Shown piece after piece: positions 26,093 through 35,182 of a stretch of 48,408 bases of DNA. The stretch is from Thiohalocapsa sp. ML1 (GTDB lineage Bacteria > Pseudomonadota > Gammaproteobacteria > Chromatiales > Chromatiaceae): the NCBI RefSeq assembly GCF_001469165.1, contig NZ_JABX01000045.1, positions 1-48,408 on the forward strand. The letters are read 5' to 3'. Each line of letters begins with the position of its first letter. Position 1 is the first letter of the stretch. The notes beneath the pieces are model-generated. The model worked only from the letters and a program-made list of their open reading frames with translations, did not search any database and had not been told where the DNA came from. The translations under genes were made by a program, and so were the position numbers.

Positions 26093-26749
26093 ATGTTCTT
26101 CCCCTGCTTCCCTGCCCACCGACGCGCCGGCGGCGCGGCAATCCTCCCTGTCATCACCCTCGCCGCGCTGCTCGGCACCGGTTCGGCGTCAGCCGGGCCG
26201 TTGACCAATGGCGATTTCAGTGCCGGCTTTGATGGCTGGTCCGGGGAGGTCTTCGACCTGTCGGGTCCCGTGGCCGTCGACCCGCTGCCCGGCGCCTACA
26301 GCGGCAACTTCAGCACCGGCCCCGCCGGCGCGACGCTGACCACCAGCTACGGCGTCGACGAAGTCTATGACGTGATCATGTATCAGCGGTTCGTCGTCGA
26401 CACGCTGGCGCCCGGCTTTACCGGCCTCGCGCTGCTGTTGGACATCACCTATTTCCTATCCGACCCGGATGACACGGTCATCGCGCAGTTGTTCGACCCC
26501 AACGGCGTCCTGGCCACCAAGGACCTGCTTGGCGGCGGCCCCGTGGACATCACCGAGTACGCCGGGCGCATGGCGGAGATCCTGTTCCAGGTCGCGGACT
26601 TCGACGACATCGCCGAGACCCTGACCGTCGGCAACATCCGCATCGAGCAGGTGCCGGTACCGGCGCCGCTCGCGCTGCTGACGCTGGGCCTAGGCCTGCT
26701 GGCCGGTCGCGGCCGGTTCCTGTCTCGTCAAGTCGCCAACCAGGAGTAG
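26093..26749 (+). CDS. PEP-CTERM sorting-domain protein
   Basis: 218 residues. A signal peptide (AAILPVITLAALLGTGSASAG) precedes GPLTNGDFSAGFDGWSG, the start of a lectin-like beta-sandwich often called a choice-of-anchor or NPCBM-like exported domain. The C-terminus is VPVPAPLALLTLGLGLLAGR then GRFLSRQ: a VPxPxxL motif, hydrophobic helix and basic cluster, as in exosortase substrates. It would be exported, processed by an exosortase encoded elsewhere and placed on the surface or in an extracellular matrix. It ends seven bases before the next gene and is almost surely co-transcribed with it. Confidence 0.82.
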   Translation: MFFPCFPAHRRAGGAAILPVITLAALLGTGSASAGPLTNGDFSAGFDGWSGEVFDLSGPVAVDPLPGAYSGNFSTGPAGATLTTSYGVDEVYDVIMYQRFVVDTLAPGFTGLALLLDITYFLSDPDDTVIAQLFDPNGVLATKDLLGGGPVDITEYAGRMAEILFQVADFDDIAETLTVGNIRIEQVPVPAPLALLTLGLGLLAGRGRFLSRQVANQE

Positions 26750-26756
26750 TACCGCC

Positions 26757-29700
26757 ATGCAACCGACCAAGAAGACCCCCCTTGCCGGCGCCATCGCGCT
26801 CGTCCTGGCCGGCGTGCTGCCGGCTGCGGCTAACGCCGAATGGATCGCCCGCGGCGATCTCGAAGTCGTCCAGAGCAGCCTGTTCTACAACCGCGTGCAG
26901 CAGGCTTGGTTCGTCGAAGCCCGGCTCTCGAACAGCGGCACCAACGCCCTCACCGGGCCGCTGCGCATCCTGGTGGAAAGCGCGAGCCTGCCCGTTGTGG
27001 GCGCCGACGGCACGGATAGTGGCTTGCCTTACTTCGAGGTCGACGTCGATGGCCCCGGCCTCGCACCGGGCGAGACCACCGCCCCGGTCCGCATCCTGCT
27101 GCAACGCGCCGGCCGCGTGCGCCCGCAGCTCAGCCTGGCCGGGCAGATCGACGACGAACCCTTCCAGCTCCAACTGCTGCACGTCGCCGACATCGACAGC
27201 ACCGGGGCCACCGCGGCGCTGGAGAACGTCAAGGGCTTCTCCGCCTTCCTGGACGCTTTCCGCGCTGATCCGAGCTTTCCGAACAGCATCACGCTCAGCT
27301 CCGGCGACAACTGGATTCCCGGCCCGCGCCACAGCGTCGCCGACGATGATCGGATGGCGTCGCTGCTCGGCGTGCCCGGCGTTGGCCGCGGCGATGCGGC
27401 CCTGTTGAACGCCATGGGCTTTCAGGCCTCGGCGCTCGGCAACCATGAGCTGGACCAGGGCACGTCCGCCTTCGTGGACATCATCGGCGTGGACAAGAGC
27501 TGGCCCGGCGCGCAGTTCCCGTATCTGAGCACCAATCTGGACTTCACCGCCGATTCCAACACGGCGCCCCGCGTCGTCGCCGACGGACTCGACGCGGGAA
27601 GCATCCCGAACAGCCTGGCCGGCTGGGCGACGGTGGACGTGAACGGCGAGACCATCGGCGTGGTGGGTGCGACGACGCCGTCGCTCGGCAATATCACCAG
27701 CCCGGGCAACATCGGCATCTACCCGATCGACTTCGACGCCGCCGATCCGGCGGACCTCGACGCGCTCGCCGCGGAGATCCAGCCAGCCGTAGACGCGCTG
27801 ACCGCCCGCGGCATCAACAAGGTCATCCTGCTCGCGCACATGCAGCAGATCGCCATCGAGCAGGCGCTGGCCGAGCGGCTCGCGGACGTTGACATCATCA
27901 TCGCCGGCGGCTCCAACACGCTGCTGGCGGACGCCAACGATGTGCTGTGGCCAGGTGATGTCGCCGCGGGAACCTATCCGATCGCGCTCACCTCCGCCGA
28001 CGGCGAGCCGGTGCTGATCGTCAACACCGACGGCGATTACAAATACCTGGGCCGACTGGTGTCGGACTTCAGCGTGGACGGCCTGATCGACCTGGCCAGC
28101 CTGGATGACAGCGTCAACGGCGTCTATGCCACCACCGACACGCGCCTCGCCGTCTTCGGCCTGAGCACGGCCAACGCCGACCCGACCGTCGCCGCGCTCG
28201 CCGACCAGATGCTCGCCATCGTCCTGGAGAAGGACTTCAACATCCTGGGCCTGAGCGAGGTCTATCTGGACGGTCGCCGCGGCACGGTGCGCACCGAGGA
28301 GTCGAACCTCGGCAACCTGACCGCCGACGCCAATCTCTGGATGGCGCGCCAGGCCGATCACACCGTGGTCGTGTCCATCAAGAACGGCGGTGGTATCCGT
28401 TCCAGGATCGGCGACGAGCTCGTTCCGCCCGGCTCCACCGACCCGAGCGAGGTCGAATTACGACCGCGCGAGGGCAACCTCGTCAGCCAACTCGACGTGC
28501 AATCGGCGCTCTCTTTCAACAACGGCCTGACGCTGCTGACGCTGACCGCGGCAGAACTGGTCGCGGTCATCGAGCACGGTGTGGCCGCGTCGGACGGCAC
28601 CAACACCCAGGGTAGGTTCCCGCAGGTCGGCGGCATTCGCTTCAGTTGGGACCTCACCCAGCCCCCCGGCAGCCGCGTGCAGACGCTCGCGATCGTCGAT
28701 GACAGCGGCGCCGTGGTCGATGTCGTTGTCGACGGCGGCGTGCTGGTCGGCGATCCCGACCGCACCTTCCGCACCGTGACGCTGGACTTCCTGGCCGGCG
28801 ACCCGGCGAAATCCCCGCCGCCCGGCGGCGACGGCTACCCGTTCCCGCAGACCGATCGCGTGGACCTGGTGGGCAGCGGCCTGCTCCCGGACGGGATCTT
28901 CACCTTCGCGGCCCCCGGCAGCGAGCAGAGCGCCCTCGCCGAGTACCTGGGCACCTTCTTCGCCGAGGTCCCGTTCGACCTGCCAGAGACCGCGCCGATC
29001 GACGACCTGCGCATCCAGAACCTGGCCGTCGCCGGTAAGGCCGATACCGTGCTCGACATTCCGCCCGGCGCCCTGAACCTGGTCAAGATTGGCGGGCTCC
29101 AGCTCGGTGGCGCCGAGATCGTCAACTACGACCCGGACCAGCAACGCCTGTATGTCGCCGGTGCTCCGGATGCGACCGGCAAACAGGTCCACATCGTGGA
29201 CTTCAGCGATCCGCATAACCTGGACGACGGCGACGTGCTGGCCTCGCTGGACCCGAAGACCGATGTGGCCAACGACGTCACGGGCTTCATCGGCGGTGAC
29301 GTGACCAGCGTCGGCTACAAGAACGGCCTGCTCGCCGCCGCCGTGGCCGCCGACCCGAAGACCGATCAAGGCTATGTCGCGTTCTACGACGCCAACGGCG
29401 TCTTCCTCGGCTCCCATCCGGCCGGGGCGCTGCCAGACATGCTCGCCTGGGACAACGCCGGCAATCGGGTCGTGGTCGCGAACGAAGGCGAGATCGATCT
29501 CGACAGCGGGGTCGATCCGGAGGGCTCGGTGACGGTCATCGACGTGCCCACGGACGGAACGCCAGCCGGGCGCGTCGCGGCGGCGGTGGTGACGCAGCTC
29601 GACTTCCAGCAGTTCAACGGGCTGGAGGATGACCTGCGGCTCGACGGCGTGCGCATCTTCCCAGGTAAGGCAGCCGCCAACGACTTCGAGCCCGAGTACG

Positions 29701-30602
29701 TCGCGTTCGCCGCCGATGATAGTAAGGCGTACATCGCGTTACAGGAGGCCAACACCCTTGCCGTCGTCGACCTGACGGCGACGCCCTACGCGATCGAACC
29801 GAACCTGATCCCGCTCGGCACCAAGGACCACAGCCGGTTGGAGAACGCGCTCGATGCGAGCGATCAGGACGGCGGCATCAACATCCAGCCGTGGCCGGTG
29901 CGGGGGATGTACATGCCCGACGGTATCGCAACCTATGATCCGGGCCTGGGCCGTACCTTCGTGCTGACCGCGAACGAGGGCGACGCACGCAATGAGGAGC
30001 GCCGCGTCGGCAGCAACAACACCAAGCTCGATCCGGTCGCCTTCCCCGACGGTGCCACGCTGAAACTCCCACAGAACCTCGGTCGGCTCGACATCTCGCG
30101 CAACGATGGCCTGAACGCCAACGGCGAGCATGAGGCGCTGTTCTCCTACGGCGCCCGCTCGTTCTCGATCTGGGATGTCGAGATGGGCACCATGGCCGAC
30201 AGCAACGACGACTTCGCGCGGGTCACCGCGCAGCAGACGCCGACGCTGTTCAACGCCAACAAGGGCGATCCGGCCAAGCTCGACGGGCGTTCCGACAACA
30301 AGGGCGCGGAGCCCGAGTCGGTGATCGTCGGCGTCGTCGATGGCCGCCCCTACGCCTTCATCGGCCTGGAGCGCGCCGGCGGCGGCGTCATGGTCTACGA
30401 CGTGGACAACCCGCACCTGCCGCGCTTCGTGTCCTACACGCCGGGGGCGCCGGCTGGCGACATCTCGGTCGAGGGTACGGCCTTCGTCAGCGTCGCGCAG
30501 AGCCCGACCGGCACGCCGCTCTTCGTCACCGCCAACGAGGTCAGCCAGACCATCGCGGTCTATGAGGTGCAGGGGTCGGCGCCGCCGCCTGACAGCGAAT
30601 AA
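26757..30602 (+). CDS. Secreted 5'-nucleotidase-like / beta-propeller (choice-of-anchor I) fusion
   Basis: 1281 residues with a signal peptide (GAIALVLAGVLPAAANAEW). Order of parts: an N-terminal beta domain (about 30-135), a metallophosphatase domain with LLHVADIDSTG (D145, D147), SGDNWIPGP (183-) and GNHELD (228-), a 5'-nucleotidase C-terminal domain (KNGGGIRSRIGD; LLTLTAAELVAVIEHG), and from about 770 a repetitive beta-propeller ending LFVTANEVSQTIAVYE. The usual DxH of 5'-nucleotidases is DxD here, and the GHxH motif is replaced by GGSNTLL. I believe this subfamily generally lacks these, so the active site may be altered. No C-terminal anchor is present, so it is probably secreted. Ribosome-binding site AGGAG lies about ten bases ahead. 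Confidence 0.85.
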   Translation: MQPTKKTPLAGAIALVLAGVLPAAANAEWIARGDLEVVQSSLFYNRVQQAWFVEARLSNSGTNALTGPLRILVESASLPVVGADGTDSGLPYFEVDVDGPGLAPGETTAPVRILLQRAGRVRPQLSLAGQIDDEPFQLQLLHVADIDSTGATAALENVKGFSAFLDAFRADPSFPNSITLSSGDNWIPGPRHSVADDDRMASLLGVPGVGRGDAALLNAMGFQASALGNHELDQGTSAFVDIIGVDKSWPGAQFPYLSTNLDFTADSNTAPRVVADGLDAGSIPNSLAGWATVDVNGETIGVVGATTPSLGNITSPGNIGIYPIDFDAADPADLDALAAEIQPAVDALTARGINKVILLAHMQQIAIEQALAERLADVDIIIAGGSNTLLADANDVLWPGDVAAGTYPIALTSADGEPVLIVNTDGDYKYLGRLVSDFSVDGLIDLASLDDSVNGVYATTDTRLAVFGLSTANADPTVAALADQMLAIVLEKDFNILGLSEVYLDGRRGTVRTEESNLGNLTADANLWMARQADHTVVVSIKNGGGIRSRIGDELVPPGSTDPSEVELRPREGNLVSQLDVQSALSFNNGLTLLTLTAAELVAVIEHGVAASDGTNTQGRFPQVGGIRFSWDLTQPPGSRVQTLAIVDDSGAVVDVVVDGGVLVGDPDRTFRTVTLDFLAGDPAKSPPPGGDGYPFPQTDRVDLVGSGLLPDGIFTFAAPGSEQSALAEYLGTFFAEVPFDLPETAPIDDLRIQNLAVAGKADTVLDIPPGALNLVKIGGLQLGGAEIVNYDPDQQRLYVAGAPDATGKQVHIVDFSDPHNLDDGDVLASLDPKTDVANDVTGFIGGDVTSVGYKNGLLAAAVAADPKTDQGYVAFYDANGVFLGSHPAGALPDMLAWDNAGNRVVVANEGEIDLDSGVDPEGSVTVIDVPTDGTPAGRVAAAVVTQLDFQQFNGLEDDLRLDGVRIFPGKAAANDFEPEYVAFAADDSKAYIALQEANTLAVVDLTATPYAIEPNLIPLGTKDHSRLENALDASDQDGGINIQPWPVRGMYMPDGIATYDPGLGRTFVLTANEGDARNEERRVGSNNTKLDPVAFPDGATLKLPQNLGRLDISRNDGLNANGEHEALFSYGARSFSIWDVEMGTMADSNDDFARVTAQQTPTLFNANKGDPAKLDGRSDNKGAEPESVIVGVVDGRPYAFIGLERAGGGVMVYDVDNPHLPRFVSYTPGAPAGDISVEGTAFVSVAQSPTGTPLFVTANEVSQTIAVYEVQGSAPPPDSE

Positions 30603-30686
30603 CCGCGATACCCGATCGGCTTGGGGCCGGTCGGGGCCGGCCCGGTCATGGGCCTGCCGCCCACCGACCCCGCGCAGCCCCATTGA

Positions 30687-30709
30687 GCCGGCCCTCGGGC
30701 CGGCTTTTT
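30687..30709 (+). terminator. Intrinsic terminator after the 5'-nucleotidase operon
   Basis: Perfect 8-bp stem GCCGGCCC / GGGCCGGC with a two-base turn, followed by five Ts; 84 bases after the stop codon. The following gene is convergent. Confidence 0.85.
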
Positions 30710-30749
30710 CGTGCATCTCCCATCAGCAGAAAAGCCGGGGCTGCGGCGC

Positions 30750-31103
30750 TCACCACATCCCGAGCGCCGCCTGCAGCGCACGTTCGAGGGCAGCAAGCTC
30801 ATCGGCAGTGAGGGTTGCAAGCGGGCCATCGCCGAAGCGGGAGCGGTCGAGTGCGCGCACCTGCTCCGCCATGGCCCAGCAGTCTCGCCGCAGGCGGCCG
30901 CGGGCGGAGATGTGGACACGCAGCGCCTCGCTGCCCGGCCGATGCTGCGTGGTCAGAGGAACAACCAAGACGGTGGCAAGGCCTGCCGCGCTGAGCGCAT
31001 CGGACTGGATCACCACCACGGGGCGGACCTTGCCTATCTCGCCATCTCGGTTCGGGTTCAAACGGGCGACCCAAATGTCGCCGCGCCGCTCTATCTCCAC
31101 CAC
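30750..31103 (-). CDS. MazF/PemK-type endoribonuclease toxin
   Basis: 117 residues from GTG 31103 (a second GTG follows at 31100). The family start RRGDIWVARLNPNRDGEIGKVRPVVV is clear (GDIW, RPVVV), and LVVPLTTQ and DCWAMAEQVRALDRSRF follow in the usual order, so the SH3-like toxin is full length. It should cleave RNA when not bound by its antitoxin. The antitoxin gene lies upstream; its stop is four bases before the toxin start. A 17-bp direct duplication spans this junction. Confidence 0.9.
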   Translation of the reverse strand: MVEIERRGDIWVARLNPNRDGEIGKVRPVVVIQSDALSAAGLATVLVVPLTTQHRPGSEALRVHISARGRLRRDCWAMAEQVRALDRSRFGDGPLATLTADELAALERALQAALGMW

Positions 31104-31107
31104 CGCT

Positions 31108-31425
31108 CTATTTCCACCACCGCTCGCCGAGCTCCTCGCGCCAGGGCTGGCCAGGCCGGCGCCCCTCGGCAACATCGAGGGCGTCGTTCTCCGCCTCGAC
31201 GAAGTCCTCGGCGATCTGACGTGCCTCGGCCAAGGCCGTGGGGTCGGACGCCAGCACGCGCGCCGCGGCGGTCACTTCGGCCAGGACTCGTTCCCGCTCG
31301 CGCCGGGCGATCAGCTCGGCGATGGCATCGCGGATCAACTGCGAACGGGGCTGGCCGGAGCGGTCTGCCTCGGCGTCCAGCTTCTGCTCCAGCTCATCGG
31401 GTAGACGCAGACTGACTGAACCCAT
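31108..31425 (-). CDS. Ribbon-helix-helix antitoxin
   Basis: 105 residues. The N-terminus SVSLRLPDELEQKLDAEADR followed by RSQLIRDAIAEL is a standard ribbon-helix-helix DNA-binding domain; the remaining acidic helical part (DFVEAENDALDVAEG) and a Trp-containing end (GERWWK) would wrap the MazF-type toxin. The gene is preceded by GGAGAGAGG and by a palindrome that is likely its operator. Confidence 0.87.
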   Translation of the reverse strand: MGSVSLRLPDELEQKLDAEADRSGQPRSQLIRDAIAELIARRERERVLAEVTAAARVLASDPTALAEARQIAEDFVEAENDALDVAEGRRPGQPWREELGERWWK

Positions 31426-31435
31426 GCACCTCTCT

Positions 31436-31458
31436 CCGTATCACAAACAGTGATACGG
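31436..31458. promoter_or_regulatory. Palindromic operator of the MazF/RHH operon
   Basis: Perfect 9-bp inverted repeat CCGTATCAC / GTGATACGG with a five-base spacer, starting 11 bases ahead of the antitoxin codon. A further half-site-like GTTATCAC lies at 31461-31468. Ribbon-helix-helix antitoxins bind such repeated sites, so negative autoregulation is likely. Confidence 0.75.
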
Positions 31459-31668
31459 AGGTTATCACAGGGGCGCAGACGGGGACGCGGACAAGCAGTC
31501 CACGGGCTCATGCTTGCCCTGTGGCGAGGTGACGCGACGCCCCCGACAAGATCAGGTGATTCGCGCTTTCGCACATCGCCGAGCGCGAAAGCATCGCCTT
31601 GCCGTCTGGAATGACAGTCCGCCACGGTCTATGCTGTCCCGTAAGCGAGATTTTTCCCCTCTAGGTCT

Positions 31669-32103
31669 ATGCAGGCGCTACAGCTGCGCGAGCGTGTCGG
31701 CTGCTCGGAAACCGACCGCAAGGCTTGGGATCGGGCCGGGGTACTGGTCGCGTTGCGCCCGGCCGGCGGCACCGGGGTTCATGCCCAGTACGACGACGCG
31801 AACCTGATCGCGGCCCTGATTGCATTGGAAATGAAGTACATGGGCGTCACTGCCTCACGCTATGCCGCCGCTTTCGCGGAGCTTCACACCTGGCTGCGTG
31901 CCCGCTCCAGCCTGGACTGGCCGCGCTCGCGCGTGTTCCTGACCCCTTCCCAGGCGCGCTTCCAACGTGCCGGGGACCCCACCCCGTCCGACCTGGCCGG
32001 CTTCACGCTCGATCTGGGGCCGCTGTGCGCCCGGGTCTCCGCGGAGCCGCGACCGCAGCCTTCGCAGGCTTCCCTCAAACTGCCGCTGGGGGCGGTCCGA
32101 TGA
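31669..32103 (+). CDS. MerR-like DNA-binding protein
   Basis: 144 residues. LQLRERVGCSETDRKAWDRAGVL resembles a MerR-type helix-turn-helix with its wing (RPAGGTGVHAQYDDANLIAALIALEMKYMGV), in which the YDDANL part takes the position of the usual YxxxDL. A short C-terminal domain follows, with no metal-binding cysteine cluster. It lies 28 bases before the methyltransferase gene on the same strand and could control the restriction-modification genes, much like the C-proteins of such systems but of another fold. In the 243 bases upstream is an 8-bp palindrome (GCTTTCGC/GCGAAAGC, about 31567-31590). Function as a regulator is inference. Confidence 0.6.
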   Translation: MQALQLRERVGCSETDRKAWDRAGVLVALRPAGGTGVHAQYDDANLIAALIALEMKYMGVTASRYAAAFAELHTWLRARSSLDWPRSRVFLTPSQARFQRAGDPTPSDLAGFTLDLGPLCARVSAEPRPQPSQASLKLPLGAVR

Positions 32104-32131
32104 GCCCCCGGGCTCCCGACTCCCGCGAGTC

Positions 32132-35100
32132 ATGCCCATCATGAACGGGCTGGACATCCTCACCGACCGCTACGGGGCCAACCCGGCTGGTCTCATCCCC
32201 TTCGACGGCGACGACAATCCGGCGCTGCTGCCCTATGCCACCCTCACCGACGCGCGCCGGAGGGATTCGACCGCCGACCTGAGCGCGCTCGTCGGCGTTT
32301 ACGAATGGCAGAGCAATCCGCTCATGTTCCTCGTGGACGGGGACATGATTGATGGCGACCAGACGCGCCTAAGCCGCATGCGTCGCCGCATCGCCCTGCG
32401 CGGGGATGCCCATTACCTCGGCGTAATCCAGGCCGGGCGTCTCATCGTCCACCAGGTTGCGCTGGAGTCCGGGCCGATTGATGGAAGCCGAATCGATGCG
32501 CCGGTCGCGGAGGGTATCGTGCTGCCCTATCTCGCAAACGAGCGCCCCCGTGCCCTGGTTGCTCAAAAGCACTGGATCAGTGAAGTCATTCTCGCACTGC
32601 TCAACGCGGCGCTGAGGGAACTCATCGCGGCTGAACTTGACCACGGCGACGCGATCTCGCTGGCCGGGCGCGCCCTGTTTGCGCGTTTTCTCTGCGACCG
32701 CGATCTCATGCCTCCCGGTGTCTTCGAACCCGGCGAACAACACCGCCTCTTCGACGATCCACACAAAGCAGCGAGAACCTCCGCGTGGCTGGACACGACC
32801 TTCAACGGGGACTTCCTGCCGCTGACCCCGGGCCTCCCGGAGCGTATGTCTGCGCAAGCCTGCAAACCGCTGGCCGACATCATGCGCCGTGCGCCCGCGG
32901 GGCGGCTTTATCTCGGCTGGGAGCAAAAGTGGGACTATCTGGACTTCTCGCAGATCCCGGTCGGCGTCCTGAGCCAGGCCTATGAGGGCTACCTGCGCCG
33001 CCATCGCGCCGGGGAGCAGAAGAAGCAGAGCGGCTATTACACGCCACGACCCATCGCCGAGGTACTGGTCCGCGGTGCCCTGGCCGCACAGGAACCGGTC
33101 GACCGGACTCGCCCCCCGCGGGTGCTCGACCCCGCGGTCGGCGGCGGCGTCTTCCTGATCACCGCCTTTCGCCAGCTTGTGGCCGAACGCTGGGCGGCAA
33201 GCGGGGAACGACCGAACACCCGCACGCTACGGGACATTCTCTATACCCAGCTCACCGGTTTCGACATCGACGAGGCGGCCCTGCGATTCGCGGCACTCGG
33301 GCTTTATCTCAGCGCGATCGAACTGGACCCAAGCCCCGAGCCGGTGACGAAGTTGCGTTTCGATGACAACCTCAGGGATCGCGTTCTGTGGAAGGTTGGC
33401 GACCTTGGAGAAACCAACTCGGACGCTCGGCTGGGGAGCCTCGGGCCAGCGGTCGGCGAGGAGCATGCCGGTCGTTACGATGTGGTGGTAGGCAATCCCC
33501 CATGGACAGGCGCCGGACGCCTGAAAGGCTGGCCGAAGGTCCTCGATCGAATCGCACACATCGCGAAAGAACGGCTTGGTCCAAACTACCCGTCGCCGCC
33601 GCTCCCCAATGAGGTCCCGGACCTGGCGTTTCTCTGGCGCGCGATGGAATGGTGCTGCGACGATGGTCGCATTGCCCTTGCCCTGTCCGCTCGGATGCTA
33701 TTCCAGCAAGGGGACGGTATGCCCGAGGCGCGCGCCGCCATCTTTTCTGCCCTCGACATCACCGGGGTCGTCAACGGAGCAGATCTGCGCAAGACCAATG
33801 TCTGGCCCGGCATTTCCGCGCCCTTCTGTCTGCTGTTTGCGCGCAACCGGGTGCCCCCGCCTGGCTCGGGCTTTCGGTTCCTGAGCCCGCGCCTTGAACA
33901 AGGTTTGAACCGTGCGGGAGTTATGCGGGTCGATCCGACGAGTGCCGAGATCGTTTCCGCCCGACAGATCGTCGAGCGACCGACGATCCTCAAGACCCTG
34001 TTCCGCGGCACGCGGCTGGACTTGGAACTGATTTCGCGCATCGAGGCCAAGGGCTATCCAACGCTCAAACAGTATTGGCGCGAACTATTCCCGTCGGATC
34101 GGGGGGGTAGCCCTTCTACGAGAAATGGCTATCAAAGACTACGCCCGAGCAGCCGTATTCGAAAGGGCGGAGACGGCTTACCTGGGGTGCCCGCCGACTA
34201 CTTAAATGGTCTTCCGGACCTCGGCGTTGGCGGCATCCGCAGCCTTGCCATCGATGTCAGTATGCTTAAGCCCTTTCGGCTCGCCCGTCTCCATGATCCT
34301 CGGCCGCGCTCGCTATTTCGTGCTCCCCTGGCAATCGTGCAAGAGGCACCTCCCGTGGCCCGTCGCCGCATATCTGCGGCCGTCTCAACTCGGGACATCG
34401 TGTACAACGAAAGCTATTACGGATACAGTGCTCATGGACATCCGCTTGCGCAGCAGCTTACCAGATACGTCGCACTTTTCCTGCAAAGCAACTTCTCCCT
34501 TTGGCACGCACTTGTCACAAGCGGCAAGTTTGCAGTAGAACGAGACGCCATCGAGAAGGAGACGACCATCGATCAGATCCCGATTCCGCCCTTAGCCGGA
34601 TTTCAGCCCGAAGACATGAAGCGGATCGACTTGCTTTTTGAAGAACTCGCCGCGGACAACCGTGACGAGTCCTGGTCGAATCTGGATACCTGGGTTTTCT
34701 CCCTGTTCGGCCTGCAGCAGCGCAACGTGCAGTCCATCGAAGACACCTTGGCCTGCAATCTCCCGTTCTCGGCAAACCAAAAGCTGGCGCAGGAGCAGGC
34801 GAGCGCCGACGAGGTCTCGACCTTCTCCCGGATGTTGGAGGAGGAGCTCCGGCCCTGGGCGGAGCCCTTGGGTGCCGATCTGGTGGTCGCGGCGATCCCT
34901 TCGCAGCAAGGGTTGGGACCTTGGAACGTCCTTCGGGTATCGGCTGTCGAGGCCGGGGGACAGGCCCCGCCAACCGACGACAGGAAAGACTGGGAGCAGG
35001 TCATCCGGCTTGCCGACCGCATGGCGGCATCCGAGATCGTTGCACCGGTACCGGCGGCAAGATCGATCCTGATCGCACGCCTACAGCAGCGTCGCTACTG

Positions 35101-35182
35101 GACCTCAAGCCAGGCCCGGCTGCTCGCCGAGAGAATCGTGTGGGAGCACCTCGACGACCTCGGTGGAGGGTCTAGGACTTGA
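32132..35182 (+). CDS. N6-adenine-specific DNA methyltransferase (Eco57I/type IIG-like)
   Basis: 1016 residues. A long N-terminal region (1-290) of unknown fold precedes the methyltransferase: motif X QSGYYTPRPIAEVL (299-), motif I VLDPAVGGGVFL (331-342, AdoMet binding) and catalytic motif IV NPPW (455-458). The remainder has a probable target-recognition region and a helical C-terminus (SWSNLDTWVFSLFGL). I see no helicase motifs and no clear nuclease motif in the N-terminal part. Base use is less GC-biased in the middle (about 34.2-34.6 kb), suggesting transfer. The next gene overlaps its end by four bases (TTGA), so they are coupled. It probably methylates an adenine to protect host DNA. 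Confidence 0.85.
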   Translation: MPIMNGLDILTDRYGANPAGLIPFDGDDNPALLPYATLTDARRRDSTADLSALVGVYEWQSNPLMFLVDGDMIDGDQTRLSRMRRRIALRGDAHYLGVIQAGRLIVHQVALESGPIDGSRIDAPVAEGIVLPYLANERPRALVAQKHWISEVILALLNAALRELIAAELDHGDAISLAGRALFARFLCDRDLMPPGVFEPGEQHRLFDDPHKAARTSAWLDTTFNGDFLPLTPGLPERMSAQACKPLADIMRRAPAGRLYLGWEQKWDYLDFSQIPVGVLSQAYEGYLRRHRAGEQKKQSGYYTPRPIAEVLVRGALAAQEPVDRTRPPRVLDPAVGGGVFLITAFRQLVAERWAASGERPNTRTLRDILYTQLTGFDIDEAALRFAALGLYLSAIELDPSPEPVTKLRFDDNLRDRVLWKVGDLGETNSDARLGSLGPAVGEEHAGRYDVVVGNPPWTGAGRLKGWPKVLDRIAHIAKERLGPNYPSPPLPNEVPDLAFLWRAMEWCCDDGRIALALSARMLFQQGDGMPEARAAIFSALDITGVVNGADLRKTNVWPGISAPFCLLFARNRVPPPGSGFRFLSPRLEQGLNRAGVMRVDPTSAEIVSARQIVERPTILKTLFRGTRLDLELISRIEAKGYPTLKQYWRELFPSDRGGSPSTRNGYQRLRPSSRIRKGGDGLPGVPADYLNGLPDLGVGGIRSLAIDVSMLKPFRLARLHDPRPRSLFRAPLAIVQEAPPVARRRISAAVSTRDIVYNESYYGYSAHGHPLAQQLTRYVALFLQSNFSLWHALVTSGKFAVERDAIEKETTIDQIPIPPLAGFQPEDMKRIDLLFEELAADNRDESWSNLDTWVFSLFGLQQRNVQSIEDTLACNLPFSANQKLAQEQASADEVSTFSRMLEEELRPWAEPLGADLVVAAIPSQQGLGPWNVLRVSAVEAGGQAPPTDDRKDWEQVIRLADRMAASEIVAPVPAARSILIARLQQRRYWTSSQARLLAERIVWEHLDDLGGGSRT

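Noticed and set aside
26550-28361. 603-codon minus-strand frame across the 5'-nucleotidase gene
   Set aside because: Antisense shadow with repetitive Val/Gly/Asp composition and no domain.
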